Positions 9,709 to 18,157 of a DNA stretch of 64,000 nucleotides are shown one piece after another. Each line of letters starts with the position of its first letter. Position 1 is the first letter of the stretch. The notes under the pieces are model-generated. The model ran no database searches. It saw nothing but the letters and a program-made list of their open reading frames with translations, and had not been told where the DNA came from. Where the stretch lies: positions 92,754-156,753 of the forward strand of contig RSEH01000096.1 in NCBI GenBank assembly GCA_006503475.1, read 5' to 3'. A program made the translations under genes and the position numbers. Origin of the DNA: Stentor roeselii (lineage: Eukaryota; Ciliophora; Heterotrichea; Heterotrichida; Stentoridae).

Positions 9709-10800
9709 ATGAAGTTCTTTATTGACAATGGAGCTTATTGCTTGAAGATTGGACAAGAAGGGCAGGAGCCTGCATCTGTTTTTAATTGTATTTCGAGTTG
9801 TAAGAAGGATCTGGTGGTTGCTCCTAAGAGTTTGCAGAATACTACGGAAGTTTTAAGACCTTTTGAAAGAGGAGTTTTAGTTGACCCTGAGCTGCAGTTG
9901 AAGATATGGAAAGGATGCTTGCCGATCGGAATTAGTCAGCTCGTTGTTACTTCGCCTTTGTATTGTCCGCCTACTGCTAGACATGCTCTTGATGAACTTG
10001 CTTTTGAGGACTTGCAAATACCTTCTCTTGCTAGAGTTAGCACTGGGGTAAACGAGCAATGTTTACTCCTAGTAGACCTCGGTTTTTCATGCATAACAGT
10101 GACTCCAATAGTATCAGGTCTTCCCGTAAACTACGCAGTAGTGCGTTGCAACGTGGGAGGGAAGCTGATAACAAATTACATGAAAGAGCAAATTTCCTAC
10201 CGATTCTTCGACATGACTGAAGAAACCTGGTTAGTAAGTCACATCCGCGAGCAAGCCTGCCACGTTTCTCTTGACTTCCTCAAAGAGCTGCGAGACATTC
10301 AGTAACAACTACGAAGACACAAACGTTGCAAAGACAAAATTTACGCCTTGCCCGACAATTACGACATGGGCTTCCTCGTCTCTTCATCTGAAAATCAAGA
10401 CTTTTCCACTCGGCAATTGATGAATCTTTCAAATCTCGTCATCACTGTTCCTGAATTACTCTTCAAACCAAGTGACGCCGGAATTGACTGTGGAGGTGTT
10501 CATGAAGGAATCATTGAAAGTATTTCTAAACTTCCTGCTGAAACTGCCAGAGATTTGTTGAAAAATGTTTGGATTTGTGGAGGACTTGCAAAAACTCCTG
10601 GATTGCTGGAAAGACTTAGAATTGAATTGAGGATGATGGTTGATTATGATGTCAGGGTGTTTAAAGTCAATGAGTAATGTTTAGGAAGTGAAATTTATGA
10701 TTGCTGGGAAAATTTGAAGAATGTTCAGGGATTTGTGAGTAAGAAGGAGTATGAAGAGATGGGCAGCTGGTATTTAGATACTTTATTCCACTATGCTTAA
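9709..10800 (+). CDS. ARP6: Actin-related protein 6 (SWR1/SRCAP subunit)
   Basis: 353 residues after removal of two 15-nt introns. ARP6 is a subunit of the SWR1 chromatin remodeller that deposits histone H2A.Z. The start FIDNGAYCLKIG is the actin-fold phosphate loop. LRPFERGVLVDPE, VDLGFSCITVTP, NVGGKLITNYMKEQISYR and FKPSDAGIDCGGVHEGI are ARP6-like, and the C-terminal KKEYEEMGSWYLD matches the family end. Splicing the first intron yields the expected YALPDNYDMGF segment in frame, and the second yields the last 36 residues. The protein is somewhat shorter than animal and yeast ARP6 (about 400). The TAA at 10798 lies 8 bp from the convergent neighbour. Confidence 0.92.
10302..10316 (+). other. 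15-nt intron 1 of ARP6
   Basis: GTAACAACTACGAAG. It carries an in-frame TAA; its removal joins DIQ to HKRCKDKIYALPD, as expected from ARP6 homologues. Confidence 0.92.
10674..10688 (+). other. 15-nt intron 2 of ARP6
   Basis: GTAATGTTTAGGAAG. It carries an in-frame TAA; its removal extends the protein by 36 residues that match the ARP6 C-terminus. Confidence 0.92.
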
Positions 10801-10808
10801 TTAACTTA

Positions 10809-11612
10809 TCAGATTAGCAGTAGTGAAACGAGCGAAAGAAAACAATTAAGAATCGCCGATGAATGATAAAGAGTTGGATGTATTTCATTAAGTTTTCGTG
10901 AATTGTTATTCTCAAACAGGTATTTTATAACTTCGACTTGCCAATCAGCAGCTTCTTTCACGTCTTTTATAATAAACCACAGAATATTTTCTTGGCAACG
11001 CAAGTCTGGATGAGTTGCTGTTCCAACATAATGCCAGTATGAGTCTGTGTTTTCAACAATTTCGCGCAAGTTCACGTTTGAAGTATTGGATGTCAAGTAA
11101 TTTGACTTCGCTTGTTTTAATTCACGTTTCCATTCACTGATACCTGTCGAGTTCAAAAAATAACTTTCTTTTCCTTTCTGGATTATCACTGACACTATCG
11201 CCATGTTCGGCTTGTCTAGTTCCCAGTATTTGTCTTCAATGTTGCAGATTATCTGCATTTCTATTGGAAAAAAAGTACCGCCTATCTTGTGCTCTGAGGG
11301 AGTGTGAAACTCGATGAACTTGACATTGAAATTTCTTCTTCCATTAATATCCCCGACTTCAATATATCCAAGATTGCTTTGTATCCGTATCATATTCCCG
11401 GTATTCTGTATCGTTTGCGCTCCTGTATATCCCCAAAACACCATCTTCATCTGCTTTGAAGAGCTGATCTTTTTCGCACTGGAAGGATCTATAATAGCAG
11501 GTGATCGATCCGACACATAACACCCTTCATATCCCCAGTTGTCTTGTTTGTTGTAAGACCATTCGATGCTCATAGTGTAGAGAAAGCAACTAATAAATAC
11601 AAAAGTTTTCAT
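10809..11612 (-). CDS. Carbonic-anhydrase-related protein (alpha class, zinc ligands lost)
   Basis: 267 residues: a signal peptide (MKTFVFISCFLYTMS), an alpha-carbonic-anhydrase fold, then a hydrophobic C-terminus (LNCFLSLVSLLLI) that looks like a GPI-anchor signal. The core KFIEFHTPSEHKIGGTFFPIEMQ aligns with the family's FHFHTPSEHxxNGxxYPxEMH. Of the three zinc-binding His, the first is Glu (E101), the second is kept (H103) and the third is Gln (Q120). The GSLTTPP loop reads GTATHPD, so the gatekeeper Thr is also changed. It is therefore predicted not to hydrate CO2 and more likely acts as a surface binding protein, as known for animal CA-related proteins. Single exon; 47 bp from the divergent neighbour. 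Confidence 0.85.
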   Translation of the reverse strand: MKTFVFISCFLYTMSIEWSYNKQDNWGYEGCYVSDRSPAIIDPSSAKKISSSKQMKMVFWGYTGAQTIQNTGNMIRIQSNLGYIEVGDINGRRNFNVKFIEFHTPSEHKIGGTFFPIEMQIICNIEDKYWELDKPNMAIVSVIIQKGKESYFLNSTGISEWKRELKQAKSNYLTSNTSNVNLREIVENTDSYWHYVGTATHPDLRCQENILWFIIKDVKEAADWQVEVIKYLFENNNSRKLNEIHPTLYHSSAILNCFLSLVSLLLI

Positions 11613-11659
11613 TATAAGTTACTTCGATAAGTTAATAATATTCTATTCATCATAAATCA

Positions 11660-11962
11660 ATGGGAAGACAATGCTTTGAATGCTATTCTAAAGACATTAA
11701 TTTTTACTGCTGCTGCCAACAAGTATTTCTCTGTATCAACTGCTTGCTTCCTCATCAAAATCACCTAATCCTAGAAGAAGACTTGAATTTCAATAGAATA
11801 GACGACATCAGCATCCTTCTCAGCTATCTTAAAGAGTTTTCTTTACTTGAATTAGAAGCCAAACAACTGATTCACTCATCAAATCCTGAAAATGACTTAA
11901 AAAAAATCGATCAAAATATCAACTCACTTGAAAAACACATAAAAAACGTGAAGGATAGTTAA
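11660..11962 (+). CDS. Small B-box-like zinc-finger protein
   Basis: 100 residues. The N-terminal 40 residues have closely spaced Cys and His (CFECYSKDINFYCCCQQ, CINCLLPHQNH) like a B-box, followed by a Leu/Glu/Lys-rich helix that may be a short coiled coil. The beginning MGRQC could be N-myristoylated and palmitoylated. The same type of Cys/His module starts the MORN/kelch protein at 33110. Function not recognised. Confidence 0.6.
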   Translation: MGRQCFECYSKDINFYCCCQQVFLCINCLLPHQNHLILEEDLNFNRIDDISILLSYLKEFSLLELEAKQLIHSSNPENDLKKIDQNINSLEKHIKNVKDS

Positions 11963-12000
11963 AAAAATTACTATTTTCTTTAAGTATTTTTATTAGTTTA

Positions 12001-12423
12001 ATGGATTTCTTTGAAGGAGTTTTCGATCCGCAATTCCAAGTCAGTTCAGTTCATAGAAAAAAATTCATCCTTCCTTCAACAAAGCTTCGAAAATTCAAAG
12101 AGTGTCTTTCAAAAAACATTCATTTTTCCCCTCGTGTGCGAAAATACTTAAAAGCAGTTCATTTGATTGACCAGGAGAAAAACACAAAAAAACTCGAACA
12201 AACTTACAAACTTCATGAAAAAGAACACCCTGGGTGTTCAATTTTACCGAATATTAGAAATGAAATCACCAGAAGAATCAAAGGGTTTAGTAACGAGCAG
12301 AGTTTCAGTATGTCTAAACCTTTAAAAATAAGATCAATCACCTCGAAAACCCCTGATCCCAGAGTCACACTGATGAATACTCTGAATGTATCGAGAGTTC
12401 AAGTCGGTATCTCAAAACTGTAA
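12001..12423 (+). CDS. Hypothetical basic protein
   Basis: 140 residues, Lys/Arg-rich, no recognised domain. It starts MDFFEGVFDPQF at an ATG in TTTAATG context, 38 bp after the previous stop. No 15-nt intron joins it to the B-box gene, so I treat them as separate genes. Confidence 0.6.
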   Translation: MDFFEGVFDPQFQVSSVHRKKFILPSTKLRKFKECLSKNIHFSPRVRKYLKAVHLIDQEKNTKKLEQTYKLHEKEHPGCSILPNIRNEITRRIKGFSNEQSFSMSKPLKIRSITSKTPDPRVTLMNTLNVSRVQVGISKL

Positions 12424-12741
12424 AAATTTGAGTAATTTAAATAAACTTCGCTGAATTAGACTTAAAATCAGGGATGATATCTTAAATTATCTTGAATAAT
12501 TAAAATTTATAGCTTTTATAATCGGTTATATTTTAAGTAAAGCCGCGGTAAGAGTTAGCATCAGTCTGAAATATTTTTTATAATAATTCCATTTAGATAA
12601 TAACTTGTTTTAATACGCAACTTAAATTTCAACTAAATTATAGTTTAACTAAACAAAATTAAACCGATCCCTAATATCTCATAAAAATAATAACTCCCAT
12701 TAAAAATCTCATCGCCCTTAAATGAAATCTAACAAATATAC
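12424..12741. other. Intergenic region between convergent genes
   Basis: 318 bp, AT-rich, nothing recognised. Confidence 0.6.
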
Positions 12742-13407
12742 TTAAAGATTTATACTCCTGACCCAAAACCCATTCACATAAAATATATTCTGCAAGTCAT
12801 ACGGATACAACCGTCTCAAATCCACCCCTTTATAAAACTCAGGGAAATCCTTGTTAAACCTGAGATCCCCACATTTCTTACAAGAGCAGATATCAAGACA
12901 CACAGGACAATTATCAAGATTTTTATAAAATTGTTCATTGCAAGAGTTGCAAAGATAATTTTTGCACTTCTCACAATAAGATAGCTTTGCAAGTTGTGTT
13001 TTTTTCTCACATTGATGACAATTGTGCAGTTCATTCGCAGCTAAATCAGTCACTTTCTTACTTTTTTGAGTAGCTTTTTTCCTGCAAGACTTACAAGAGC
13101 AAGTTTTCAAACAAACAAAACATTCCCAAAAGGAAGGAATTTGTGAAGAGTCGTATTTATATCGGTACTTCAGACATTTCATGCAGAATAACTCGTTGCA
13201 TTCAGTGTTACTGCATTCAACTTTCTTGTCTAAGGAGTTTGACTGGCAGCGGTGGCAGGAGTTGTGTGTTTTTAGCTTTAGTGACGTTAGACAACATTGA
13301 TGTGATGCCTTGTTTTGAGACGCGCAGATCACATGAAAAGATCTTTTGCATGTTGAACATCTTTCGATTCTTCGCCCGGCTGTCCTGCAAATTGAACATT
13401 TGACCAT
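12742..13407 (-). CDS. CDCA7-type (4CXXC_R1-like) zinc-finger protein
   Basis: 221 residues, almost wholly Cys-rich. The N-terminus is PHD/RING-like (CSIC...CSTCKRSFHVIC). Two repeats follow, each resembling the zf-4CXXC_R1 domain of CDCA7 and of some JmjC demethylases: CHRCQS...C..C..LFCMKCLKYRY...WECFVCLKTCSCKSC and CHQCEK...C..CKNYLCNSC...CPVCLDICSCKKC. CDCA7 proteins bind DNA or chromatin and partner with the HELLS remodeller. Duplication of the module in such a small protein is unusual. A nuclear chromatin role is inference. Its ATG lies in AATTAAATGG. Confidence 0.75.
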   Translation of the reverse strand: MVKCSICRTAGRRIERCSTCKRSFHVICASQNKASHQCCLTSLKLKTHNSCHRCQSNSLDKKVECSNTECNELFCMKCLKYRYKYDSSQIPSFWECFVCLKTCSCKSCRKKATQKSKKVTDLAANELHNCHQCEKKTQLAKLSYCEKCKNYLCNSCNEQFYKNLDNCPVCLDICSCKKCGDLRFNKDFPEFYKGVDLRRLYPYDLQNIFYVNGFWVRSINL

Positions 13408-15775
13408 TTAATTTATTTCGCCAGTTTTTGATTTAGATACTCAGCATTTTTCTTGTTGGGTTTTAGATGAGGAAATGGTTTATTAATATGGGATTTTGGA
13501 TTGAAAGTGATGAGATTTTAGCAATTTTTTTAGGGGAAAAGAAATGAAGGGGGAGATTTAGGATTTAGGATTTTTTTTTATTTTTATTTGAAGAGGGTTT
13601 TTTGGAAGGATTTGAAATTGTGATGGGTTTTATTATTTGGATTAGTTTTGGGTAGGATTGGATATCTGGATCATGTTTATATTAAATTGATTATTATTAG
13701 ATAAGGAACACTTTTATATTTCTAATCATCTTTGTTTACGGCAGGTTTTTGTTTTCTTTGGTTTAGATATATTTTAGGTGAGATGATTGAAAGATTCTTG
13801 TTTAAAGTTTTTTAAATGTTTTTTCTGTGCTAAGGGTGCTTTTTTATCTTTTTATTAACTTAAGCTTAAGACATTTTTGGATTATTTATGCAAAACTTTA
13901 AGATAAATCTAAATTATTATGTTTAAATGGATTATTTATGCAAAATTTAAGATAAGTCTAAATTGTTATGTTTAAATGTCTTATTAATGATGAAAATGAT
14001 GCTCAACTATTAACGACTGAACAAAACTTGACTAGCAAGTATTTAAGATGATAGGATTATCAAATTCAATCATTAAGTCATTATTTCGCATAATAAGTAT
14101 ATCTTAAGTTCATAACTTAGTAAGATTAATAATCTCTGTTAATCTCATCCTTTATAAGATTTATAAACTTCATCAGAGTTAAAATAAAGCAGCCGATCAA
14201 GTTCATCAAATTCAAAATTTGAATTCTCTAAAATTTGCCAAATTATATATATATCCTTTAAGATTAAGGCATCTATTTCTCTTAAGTCTCTATAAAGAAT
14301 TCTATCAAATACTTGTCCAGTTACTCTTTATCTGATTTACAGTTATTGTGACATAACAGTATGATTACGACCAAACATAAATCATTTTAAGTCAAACTCT
14401 CTTATCTGATTATAACTAATAACTAGGTCCCTTTATTTTTATACTTCTGAGCCAAACAAAATTATTCTATAACTTTATAATTTAGACAAAGACCTTATTA
14501 GCATCATATTTACACCACTCATAAAGAAGTGTTAGTCGAAGGTTTTCTAAATTTGTTCTAAAAATAATATAAAAAAAACAAATAGTTATGAACAATTTGA
14601 ATGAATATCATAAATCAAATTAGGAATAGCTAGTTCACTTAGTAAAGGAATCAATTTTTATTCATTAAATAGTAAAAAAATTACTTAAATATCTAAAAGG
14701 ATCAATTTTAATTAAATTTTGATCTTTACTGCTATCAGATGAAAATATAAAAAAGTTTAATTACTATTGTCATATACTTCATCAATATCTTTATTTTTAA
14801 AAAAACAGTAAATACGTTGGAGTTACTTTTGAGTCTGTTAAAGTCAATAGGGTATGGCACGAAATTTTAAAATGTTTTATTGACTTTCAAGTTTAGAGAC
14901 TTTGAAGTCTTAATATAAATAAACATAATAGCAAAACCCTATAGGGTATTGGATTATTAAAGTTCATATCAGTCAAATTAATCAAATTACTATACAAAAT
15001 GATGTTCAAATATTAAACAATATAAGCCAGCTAATAATTCACAAAAAGTAATATTATTAGAGAGATATCTAAAAATTTGTATCTTTTAAGCTCCAATTTA
15101 ATTCAAATTATAGCAAACAAAACAAATTGTATCAAATATATTATACTGTCTGAAAGAAAAAAGATAAATGAAAAATAAATGCTTTCTAAATTTTTTGAAT
15201 CTTTCATCAAAATAAAGTATTATCTTTTCAATAAAACAGATTCTATCGACTTGATTTTTTTATGGTATATAAAATTAAACTTTTCAACTTGAAGTTTATC
15301 TAATATCCTTATCATTCTGCTAAATATTGAAATTAATTGTGCTTCCAAGTGATTCTATTCCCATATCTTCAAAAGTTTGTTTTTTCTAATATTTTAAAAG
15401 TTTTTCTCTACCTGAGCCTAAAGTACCTTTTTCCAACAATGCATTTCTTAATCAAATCAGTAAATCACTTTTGAATAAAGAGTCTAAATTTTAAAAATCT
15501 TACTTTATAGGCCTTTTGATTCCATTTTTCCATAATAATTTATTAAATATTCCTCACTTCAATAAAACTCTTCTCAAGATCACCTTGAGTTAAAAAGTCT
15601 TATCAAATTCATCAATAAACGAATTTTTCCAATTAGTCCTCTTTTCCATTTAAAGTGTTTTTAAATCATGAAAAAATAATGAAAATTTTATGATGCTCAA
15701 TCTTTAAATACCTGGAAAGCTTTGTATGAATTAAAATTCACACGATCACTCAAGTCATATTATCCATAAATATAA
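13408..15775. other. Large AT-rich gene-free region
   Basis: About 2.4 kb without a supportable gene. The first 230 bp upstream of the zinc-finger gene are G/T-rich on the plus strand, and the rest is very AT-rich. It contains an inverted-repeat-flanked tandem duplication (13867-13983) and a 12-bp palindrome ACCCTATAGGGT at 14936-14947. No tRNA-like B box was found on reading. Confidence 0.6.
13867..13983. repeat. Two-copy tandem repeat flanked by 10-bp inverted repeats
   Basis: TAAGACATTT at 13867-13876 is the exact inverse complement of AAATGTCTTA at 13974-13983. Between them are two near-identical copies of a 50/49-bp unit (13879-13928 and 13929-13977, beginning GGATTATTTATGCAAAA). It resembles a minute inverted-repeat element; origin unknown. 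Confidence 0.7.
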
Positions 15776-16339
15776 ATGCTTGATTCACCTAAAGACGAAG
15801 CACCTCTGTCATACTGGCAGGCTCGCCATGTAAAAGCTTTGGAAGACACTTTGAGATACGGTTATAGTGATTTTTGGGGCTCTTTCCCATTCATTGGCTC
15901 AACTTATGACAGGTATAAGCGAGCAATGACTTACGAAGCTCTTGCATACTTTATCAAAAGTGGAGATATCGTTCTGGATGGCAAGATGGAAAATGCAGCT
16001 ATGATCCGAGATAGTGAAATGAAAACTGGTGTTTTAAGCGGTCTGGCTGCAGGACTAGCCTTCAGCATGTTACCAGCCTTAAAAGGTTTCAACCTCTACA
16101 CGCGTTTATTTTACTTCTTAGTGCCCTTCACCCTAAGCACATACCGTGGTTTCCGACGAGGTTACGACCAAATAAACTACGTCGGTGAGACCTACGTCGA
16201 GCTTCTACTAAAGCAAAAAGTCTTCTTAAACTTCCTGGGCGAGACCCAAGACTACCTAGCTGAACTAAAAGAATTAGCAATGAAAGACCCAGAAGTAGTT
16301 CGAAAGATGAAGTTGTATGGAGTGAAGCCTTATTATTAG
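15776..16339 (+). CDS. Hypothetical membrane-associated protein
   Basis: 187 residues, not recognised. A central hydrophobic region (about 85-125: GVLSGLAAGLAFSMLPAL, then LYTRLFYFLVPFTL) could span the membrane once or twice. It is flanked by an acidic/aromatic N-terminus and a helical C-terminus ending MKLYGVKPYY. A mitochondrial or organelle membrane protein is possible but unproven. The start has the strong local context CATAAATATAAATG. It is tandem with BUB3, 25 bp away. Confidence 0.7.
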   Translation: MLDSPKDEAPLSYWQARHVKALEDTLRYGYSDFWGSFPFIGSTYDRYKRAMTYEALAYFIKSGDIVLDGKMENAAMIRDSEMKTGVLSGLAAGLAFSMLPALKGFNLYTRLFYFLVPFTLSTYRGFRRGYDQINYVGETYVELLLKQKVFLNFLGETQDYLAELKELAMKDPEVVRKMKLYGVKPYY

Positions 16340-16364
16340 CCTAGCTAGTTAACCATCCGGATAA

Positions 16365-17327
16365 ATGGACTTCATCAAACAAGACAGAGAAATTTTAGAA
16401 GCACCTTCAGACGGAATCACCCGAGTAGCCTTCACTTCAACAGGCGACTTCTTCCTCGCCACAAGCTGGGATTCAACAGTTTCTCTTTATAACACAAATT
16501 CAGCCACCCTGTCAAATCGAGTCACTTTAAACGCGGCATTGTTGGACTGTGCAGTGACAGGCGACGACACTTGTGTCGTCGGAGGACTTGACCGGCATGT
16601 GTCTTTAATAAACGTTGTGAAGGGTGAGGTGAAAAGTTTAGGTGACCATGACGACGCGGTTCGATGTTTGAGGTTTTACTCAAGAGCCAACTTGGTTGTC
16701 TCTGGGTCTTGGGACCGCACTGTCAGGACTTGGGACTTGAGGAGCGCCTCGCATTGGACTGGAACTGTTTCAGTCGGGGGAAAGGTTTACGCGATGGGGT
16801 TGAGTGAAAGTTTGAATTGTTTGGTGCTGTCGACTGACAGGACTGATTTGGTCTTGTATGACTTGAGGAACATGTCAGAAGCTATTGAAAGGAAAGAGTC
16901 GCCTTTGAAGTACCAGACTCGTTGTATTGAAGTCAACCCTGACGGCCTTAGTTATGCTGTCGGGTCTATTGAAGGAAGAGTCGGAATTCAGTATTTCAAC
17001 CCGGCCCCTGAGGTCCAGGCAAAAACTTATGCATTTAAATGTCATCGAAAAGAAGATATGGGAAATGTTGTCGTTTATCCTGTTAACTGTATTTCGTATA
17101 ATACTGTCAATGGATTCTTTGTCACTGGAGGTAGTGACAGCTTTGTGAACCTTTGGGATGGGGAAAATAAGAAAAGGATCTGGAAACTTAAACAGTACCC
17201 AAGTGCTATCTCGTCTATTGCCTTTAGTCAAAGTGGAAAACAACTGGCTATTGCATGTTCGTATATGTATGAAGAAGGGGATATTCCTAATCAGCCTCCT
17301 GTTAAGTTGTTTATTAAGGATATGTGA
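16365..17327 (+). CDS. BUB3: Spindle checkpoint WD40 protein BUB3
   Basis: 320 residues, single exon, seven-bladed WD40 propeller. BUB3 carries BUB1 and BUBR1/MAD3 to phosphorylated KNL1 on kinetochores. Family-specific blocks include SGSWDRTVRTWDLR, LKYQTRCIEVNPDGLSYAVG, SIEGRVGIQYF, KTYAFKCHRKE, VYPVNCISYNTVNGFFVTGG and IACSYMYEEGDIP; the SSIEGRVAVEY-type and FKCHR segments separate BUB3 from most other WD40 proteins (RAE1 is the nearest alternative). The start at ATAAATGG fits the local start context. Confidence 0.95.
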   Translation: MDFIKQDREILEAPSDGITRVAFTSTGDFFLATSWDSTVSLYNTNSATLSNRVTLNAALLDCAVTGDDTCVVGGLDRHVSLINVVKGEVKSLGDHDDAVRCLRFYSRANLVVSGSWDRTVRTWDLRSASHWTGTVSVGGKVYAMGLSESLNCLVLSTDRTDLVLYDLRNMSEAIERKESPLKYQTRCIEVNPDGLSYAVGSIEGRVGIQYFNPAPEVQAKTYAFKCHRKEDMGNVVVYPVNCISYNTVNGFFVTGGSDSFVNLWDGENKKRIWKLKQYPSAISSIAFSQSGKQLAIACSYMYEEGDIPNQPPVKLFIKDM

Positions 17328-17346
17328 GTTGAGGTATTATTTTAGT

Positions 17347-17691
17347 ATGGATTTCAAGGATAGGGTCATTTGGACTCGACAGGTCATGTCACCCAAACTC
17401 AACTCGTATCCTGCTTCAGAGAAAAATTGGCAGAATTGCTTGAGGGTCAAGAAGAAAAAAGTGGAATACTCGGATTATTATTTGAATAAGGCTAATTCGG
17501 GCACTGTTGCTTTAGCGAATAGAATTATTGCAAAACGTGCTAGTTTGGATGGAAGAGATCTCACTGGAATAACAAGGGATTTCATGGGTCAGGATTTTAT
17601 TATGAAAAAAATTGAATCTTTGGCAACTGCTTCTTCTATTAGGAAAGATCGGGGAAATAGAACATGCAGTGTGAAAGTTAGACGGAAGTAA
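17347..17691 (+). CDS. Hypothetical small basic protein
   Basis: 114 residues. I use the ATG at 17347 because it lies 19 bp after the BUB3 stop and has the usual AT-rich context; the frame is open further upstream only as overlap with BUB3. The composition is Lys/Arg-rich with a basic C-terminus (CSVKVRRK). No domain recognised. Confidence 0.6.
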   Translation: MDFKDRVIWTRQVMSPKLNSYPASEKNWQNCLRVKKKKVEYSDYYLNKANSGTVALANRIIAKRASLDGRDLTGITRDFMGQDFIMKKIESLATASSIRKDRGNRTCSVKVRRK

Positions 17692-18157
17692 AAGCTTTTG
17701 TTTTGTGTTTAATATTTTGGAATTAGGTTGGTTTAGGACTTTGAAAGGTATAGGCTTAAGTTAGAGATATTATGTTTAATATCAGGAATTGAATTTTCTT
17801 AGTATCGATTTTTAGAGAGAGTTAGAAGACCGAAATAATTTAGATGTAGTGCTATGATCTGGAATTTCCCAATTGGCCAATCTCAAAACAATCCCTAACA
17901 ATCACCAAGATATAAAATACCCTAAAAATCTTACTCTCATTGCTCAACACAATAACTATTCGATTGATAACAGCCTGAAATCAATAAAAATCCTAATATT
18001 TAAAACCCCATAAAATCCCAAAAAAATCCCATAAAACTAAAATTTCCCACAAATCACTCAATCTCCAAAAAAACCCCATAATCCCAATATTTCACAAACC
18101 ACTCCCTGCAATATCCTATTCATCTGAAATCTCACCTATCTCCAACATGGTTAATAA
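17692..18157. other. Intergenic region
   Basis: 466 bp. The first half is G/T-rich on the plus strand and from about 17,870 it turns A/C-rich up to the next start codon, illustrating the strand-composition switches noted in the findings. No gene seen. Confidence 0.6.

Noticed and set aside
11963-12000. Joining the B-box protein to the following basic protein by an intron
   Set aside because: No GTA...AG segment of the right size between them; both have their own start and stop.
13408-15775. tRNA or other structured RNA genes, CRISPR arrays, telomeric repeat arrays
   Set aside because: None were recognised on reading either strand; no B-box consensus, no regular spacer-repeat arrays and no tandem telomere units. 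A covariance-model scan was not possible.
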